DNA of 9,345 bases, taken from contig CAMZAC010000015.1 of the NCBI GenBank assembly GCA_947304085.1, positions 1 to 9,345 on the forward strand, written 5' to 3'. This document shows positions 6,308 to 9,345 of the stretch, piece by piece. The stretch is from an uncultured Alphaproteobacteria bacterium (GTDB lineage: Bacteria > Pseudomonadota > Alphaproteobacteria > Rs-D84). A program made the translations under genes and the position numbers. Positions within the stretch are counted from its first letter, which is position 1; each line of letters opens with the position of its first letter. The notes below the pieces were generated by a model. The model was not told where the DNA came from. It saw nothing but the letters and a program-made list of their open reading frames with translations, and searched no databases.

Positions 6308-6319
6308 ATAAGCGCTTAT
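6308..6319. repeat. 12-base perfect palindrome at the convergent gene junction
   Basis: ATAAGCGCTTAT lies between the two converging genes and covers the TAA stop of pth. It could form only a four-pair hairpin with a GCGC loop and has no T-run, so it is a poor terminator. It could be a protein binding site or chance. Confidence 0.3.
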
Positions 6320-6834
6320 ATTTGAATTGTGTTTATAACCGCTTTAATCGTTTTCAGTTGTTCGGTGTTAAATTTGCCAAGCACCCAATCAACTGGGTCT
6401 ATTGGTGAAGCAAAATCACGAGGATGCCCAATACCAATACGGATACGTCTGTATTCTTTACCAACCAAAGCATCTATTGATTTTATTCCGTTATGACCAG
6501 CACTTGTTCCACCAATTTTTTCACGCTTTTCGCCCAATTTAATATCCATATCATCATGAATTACTATCAGATTTTCCAATGGAATTTTATAAAATGTCAT
6601 CAATGGCAAGACAGATTCTCCACTATTATTCATAAATGTTTGTGGTTTTGCCAAAATGGCTTTATGCCCCCCTATTTCACACTTTGTGGTCAAAGCATTT
6701 TTTTCTTTTTTCCAAATTGCATCTGTTGGTGACAGTGCATCAATCGCCATAAAACCAACATTATGACGCGTATTTTCATATTCTGCCCCTGGATTTCCTA
6801 ATCCAACAATTAAAACAGGTTTATTTTCTTGCAT
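6316..6834 (-). CDS. pth: Peptidyl-tRNA hydrolase
   Basis: This cytoplasmic enzyme cleaves the ester bond in peptidyl-tRNAs that drop off ribosomes, recycling the tRNA; it is normally essential. The 172-residue product carries the family signatures in order: VGLGNPG..Y..TRHN (8-25) with N14 and catalytic H24, KPQTFMNNSG (63-72) with the substrate-binding Asn, IHDDMD (92-97) with the catalytic Asp, and GTSAGHNGIKSI (109-120) with N115. These match N10, H20, N68, D93 and N114 of the E. coli enzyme. It is slightly shorter than the roughly 194-residue E. coli protein because of a short C-terminal tail. GGA lies eight bases before the ATG. It converges on the cysteine-rich gene and diverges from the OmpA-like gene with only 47 bases between starts. 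Confidence 0.97.
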   Translation of the reverse strand: MQENKPVLIVGLGNPGAEYENTRHNVGFMAIDALSPTDAIWKKEKNALTTKCEIGGHKAILAKPQTFMNNSGESVLPLMTFYKIPLENLIVIHDDMDIKLGEKREKIGGTSAGHNGIKSIDALVGKEYRRIRIGIGHPRDFASPIDPVDWVLGKFNTEQLKTIKAVINTIQI

Positions 6835-6881
6835 GTTGCATCCTTTGTTTTATACTATAATATCATATAAAGGAGAAAAAT
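6835..6881. promoter_or_regulatory. Divergent promoter region between pth and the OmpA-like gene
   Basis: These 47 bases must hold both promoters. On the plus strand a perfect TATAAT lies at 6856-6861 without a good -35 at 16-18 bases; TTGCAT at 6836-6841 is only 14 bases away. On the minus strand TATTAT (complement of 6857-6862) is the likely -10. AAAGGAG at 6869-6875, six bases before the ATG at 6882, is a near-ideal ribosome binding site. The overlapping -10 boxes suggest the two promoters compete. Confidence 0.4.
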
Positions 6882-7445
6882 ATGAAAATAAAATCAATAT
6901 CTTTAATTTCTGTTTTAACTTTATTGGCTGGAACTGCATCTGCAAATGCTGGTGTGATGGCTGATTTATATGTTGGTGGCATGGTTGGTGCCGGCGGTCA
7001 GACATTGTTTACCAGCAACGATAATAAAACAGATTCTTCTATGATTTTTGGTGCAAACCTTGGCATAGACATCCCGTTATTCAGATTAGAAGCTGAATAT
7101 AATTATTTGAAAGCAGCTGATTTACATACAAATACAGGTATGTTAAACGCTATGTTCAAAGTTCCGTCCACACTTATCCAACCATATTTTGGTGCTGGTG
7201 TTGGTTTGGCATTCAGCGGAAAACACACACCAATCACAAATGTTGAATATAAAATAGATTCCGCCACTGCATACCAAGCAATGCTGGGTGCAACAATCGA
7301 TATTTTAGCTTTGCCAATTAAATTTGATATTGAAGGTCGCGCACTTTATGTTCCAAACATTTATAAAGTAGAAACAGCAGATATTAACGTGACACCTGAT
7401 TTATTGCAATACGATGTCCGTTTGAAAGTTCGCTTTATATTCTAA
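6882..7445 (+). CDS. Small OmpA-like/OMP_b-brl outer-membrane beta-barrel
   Basis: The 187-residue protein has a Sec signal peptide (MKIKSISLISVLTLLAGTAS, cleavage probably after ANA at 23). The mature part of about 164 residues suits an eight-stranded barrel: ADLYVGGMVGAGG, SMIFGANLGIDIPLFRLEAEYNYL, LIQPYFGAGVGLAFSG, AYQAMLGATIDIL, IKFDIEGRALYV, and the closing strand LQYDVRLKVRFIF with terminal Phe. The PYFGAGVGLAF and LGA-type segments are typical of the outer-membrane beta-barrel superfamily that includes OmpA-like, OmpW-like and Opa-like proteins. It is intact, unlike the omptin-like gene. It is followed after 13 bases by polA, so the two are probably co-transcribed; I see no functional reason for the pairing. 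A specific function cannot be assigned. Confidence 0.8.
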   Translation: MKIKSISLISVLTLLAGTASANAGVMADLYVGGMVGAGGQTLFTSNDNKTDSSMIFGANLGIDIPLFRLEAEYNYLKAADLHTNTGMLNAMFKVPSTLIQPYFGAGVGLAFSGKHTPITNVEYKIDSATAYQAMLGATIDILALPIKFDIEGRALYVPNIYKVETADINVTPDLLQYDVRLKVRFIF

Positions 7446-7458
7446 GGAATAAATATTA

Positions 7459-9345
7459 ATGATCACTTTGATTGACGGAAATTCTTTGGTGTTTCGGGCA
7501 TATTATGGTGTGCACAGCACTTTGACACGCAGTGATGGTATGCCAACTGGTGCAGTCTATGGATTTTTCAATATGATTCTACCAATACTCGCAAACACCA
7601 AAGAAAATGATTCTGTGATTTGCGTTTTCGATGCATCCAGAATTTCTTTCCGTCAAAATATTTATCCTGAATACAAAGCAAATCGTGGTGAAACCCCAAC
7701 TGATTTGATTCAACAATCTGAAATAATTCGAATCGGCGCGCGCGCAATGGGAATTCCTGTGCTATGTATTCCTGGGGTCGAAGCGGACGATGTTATTGCA
7801 ACAATTGCAAAACAAAACTGTGGTCTACAACAGGACGGAACTAGAATAATAACCAGTGACAAAGATTTGATGCAACTGGTATCTGATTGTGTGTTTTTAT
7901 ATGATGGTATGAAACAGCGCGAAGTTCATGAACCACAGGTTTTTGAAAAATTTGGTGTTAAACCGTCTCAGGTTATCGATGTCCAAGCGCTGATGGGTGA
8001 TTCTACCGATAATGTCCCAGGCGTTCGTGGAATTGGCCCTAAAACTGCAACAGAGTTAATTTCACAATTTGGCAATTTGGATAATTTATACGCAAATATT
8101 GATTCTGTAAAAAACGAACGCATTCGCAATTTATTAATTGAATATAAAAATCAAGCTTATATCTCCAAACAATTGGTCACTTTGAAAGACGATGTCGATT
8201 TGGATGGTTTGATTATAAAACCGTTCAGATTTGACAAACAATCTGCTTTGAATTTTGTTCAAACAAAAATCGAAAGCAAAGCATTAATTGCAAAAATAGA
8301 AAAACTTTTTCCCGGAAATCAATCTGAACCGATGGAACAAGTTCCAGAATATTCTAAATCAGTTTGTCCGGTTATAGAAATTCCAGAACACACAAAAAAA
8401 GACACCCAAATTTTGCCAGAAATAACATTCACCACAATTTCAACAGAATCTGAATTGGACGAATTTTTATCGCACGTTCACAATGTTATCGCTTTTGATA
8501 CCGAAACAACCGGATTGAATCAGACAAGCGATAAAATTGTCGGTTTATCTTTGGCGTATGACGATTCACATGGTGCTTATATTCCAATCAGACACATAAA
8601 AAAATCTATGGATTTATTTGGGGTTGATACTTTCGCTGATAATCAATTATCCATAGATACGGTTTATAAAAAGCTTTGGCCAATATTTACAAATTCAAAC
8701 ATTGTAAAAGTTGCACACAATCTGAAATATGATTTGCATATTTTGGCTAACGAGGGTTGGGACATAACACAAATTCAGCCTTTTGACGACACAATGCTGT
8801 TATCCTATATTTTACACGGCTCTTTACATGGGCACGGTTTGGATGAATTGGCTGAAAAATATCTTGGACACCAAAACATAAAATTTGATGATTTATTTGA
8901 TGCGAAAATCAAAGACAGCGACAAGCATTTTGAAACTCTGCCAATTGAAATTGCAACAAAGTATTCTGGCGAAGATTCTGTTATATGTATGGCGTTGTAT
9001 AAATTAATGCGGCCAGAATTAGATGCACAACCAAATTTACGCAAATTATATGAAAATTGTGATTTACCACTATGCCATGTTTTGTGCGCAATGGAACAAA
9101 ATGGGGTTGCAGTTAATCGCGACAAATTAAATAAGTTATCCGGCGTATTTCACGATCAATTGACAAAACTTGAATCTGAAATATATGAACTTGCAGGGCA
9201 CGAATTTAACATTGCCAGCCCAAAACAACTGGCAGCAATATTATTTGATGAATTGAATTTACCTGCTGGAAAAAAACGTTCAACAGATGCAGATAAGTTA
9301 AACGATTTAGTTGAATTGCATCCGATTATTGAAAAAATCTTAAAC
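7459..9345 (+). CDS. polA: DNA polymerase I, N-terminal two thirds (runs off the window)
   Basis: An ATG at 7459 opens a frame of 629 codons still open at the window edge. AAGGA overlapping the stop of the upstream gene (7444-7448) is its ribosome binding site. The enzyme fills gaps and removes RNA primers in replication and repair. The 5'-3' exonuclease domain is complete: FDASRISFRQ..YPEYKANR (about 57-76), EADDVIA (108-114), SDKDLMQL (133-140) and MGDSTDNVPGV.GIGPKTA (179-197) carry its metal-binding acidic residues. The 3'-5' proofreading domain is also intact: FDTETTGL (D347, E349), NLKYDLHIL (D425) and YSGED (Y502, D506), matching D355, E357, D424, Y497 and D501 of E. coli. Proofreading is lost in many other bacterial homologues. 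The polymerase domain begins with EQNGVAVN and SPKQLAAILFDELNLP; its catalytic motifs lie beyond the window. Confidence 0.97.
   Translation, partial: MITLIDGNSLVFRAYYGVHSTLTRSDGMPTGAVYGFFNMILPILANTKENDSVICVFDASRISFRQNIYPEYKANRGETPTDLIQQSEIIRIGARAMGIPVLCIPGVEADDVIATIAKQNCGLQQDGTRIITSDKDLMQLVSDCVFLYDGMKQREVHEPQVFEKFGVKPSQVIDVQALMGDSTDNVPGVRGIGPKTATELISQFGNLDNLYANIDSVKNERIRNLLIEYKNQAYISKQLVTLKDDVDLDGLIIKPFRFDKQSALNFVQTKIESKALIAKIEKLFPGNQSEPMEQVPEYSKSVCPVIEIPEHTKKDTQILPEITFTTISTESELDEFLSHVHNVIAFDTETTGLNQTSDKIVGLSLAYDDSHGAYIPIRHIKKSMDLFGVDTFADNQLSIDTVYKKLWPIFTNSNIVKVAHNLKYDLHILANEGWDITQIQPFDDTMLLSYILHGSLHGHGLDELAEKYLGHQNIKFDDLFDAKIKDSDKHFETLPIEIATKYSGEDSVICMALYKLMRPELDAQPNLRKLYENCDLPLCHVLCAMEQNGVAVNRDKLNKLSGVFHDQLTKLESEIYELAGHEFNIASPKQLAAILFDELNLPAGKKRSTDADKLNDLVELHPIIEKILN

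Noticed and set aside
8805..9125. 106-codon open frame on the minus strand
   Set aside because: It lies wholly inside the conserved polA frame and has no ribosome binding site or recognisable product; it is a shadow.

Overview
The window is AT-rich and reads as a Gram-negative chromosome segment. At least three products look like outer-membrane beta-barrels with Sec signal peptides, and two housekeeping genes (pth, polA) are present. I infer a small-genome proteobacterium, most likely an alphaproteobacterium; this rests on overall gene style, not on a marker gene, and is tentative.

Layout. Positions 1-3122 hold a minus-strand run of four genes for exported proteins: an omptin-like beta-barrel, a DUF2066-like periplasmic protein, a second beta-barrel, and the first 41 codons of a fourth secreted protein that leaves the window at base 1. 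Spacing of 10-72 bases suggests an operon driven by an extended -10 promoter near 3150-3158, with a further promoter (152-180) in front of the last gene. A divergent tRNA-Leu with anticodon AAG and encoded CCA lies at 3210-3294, followed by two hairpins. Positions 3424-6305 encode a very large cysteine-rich exported protein on the plus strand. pth follows on the minus strand, converging on it with a 10-base gap. From 6882 a small OmpA-like beta-barrel and the first 629 codons of DNA polymerase I run together on the plus strand.

The main discoveries are two apparently broken envelope genes on either side of the tRNA. (1) The omptin-like gene stops at an in-frame TAG (1785-1787). The same frame continues for 21 codons and ends in a textbook outer-membrane C-terminal strand with terminal Phe, 10 bases before the next gene. 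(2) The cysteine-rich gene has its signal peptide in a different frame (from 3424) and its body in another (open from 3537). A single missing base near 3537 would explain this. Either these genes are decaying or both lesions are sequence errors; reads or related genomes would decide. The cysteine-rich protein itself is a possible undescribed family: 38 cysteines, with seven C-x6-C modules where about 1.6 would be expected by chance.

No CRISPR array, insertion sequence or prophage feature was seen, and no gene-free stretch exceeds 300 bases.
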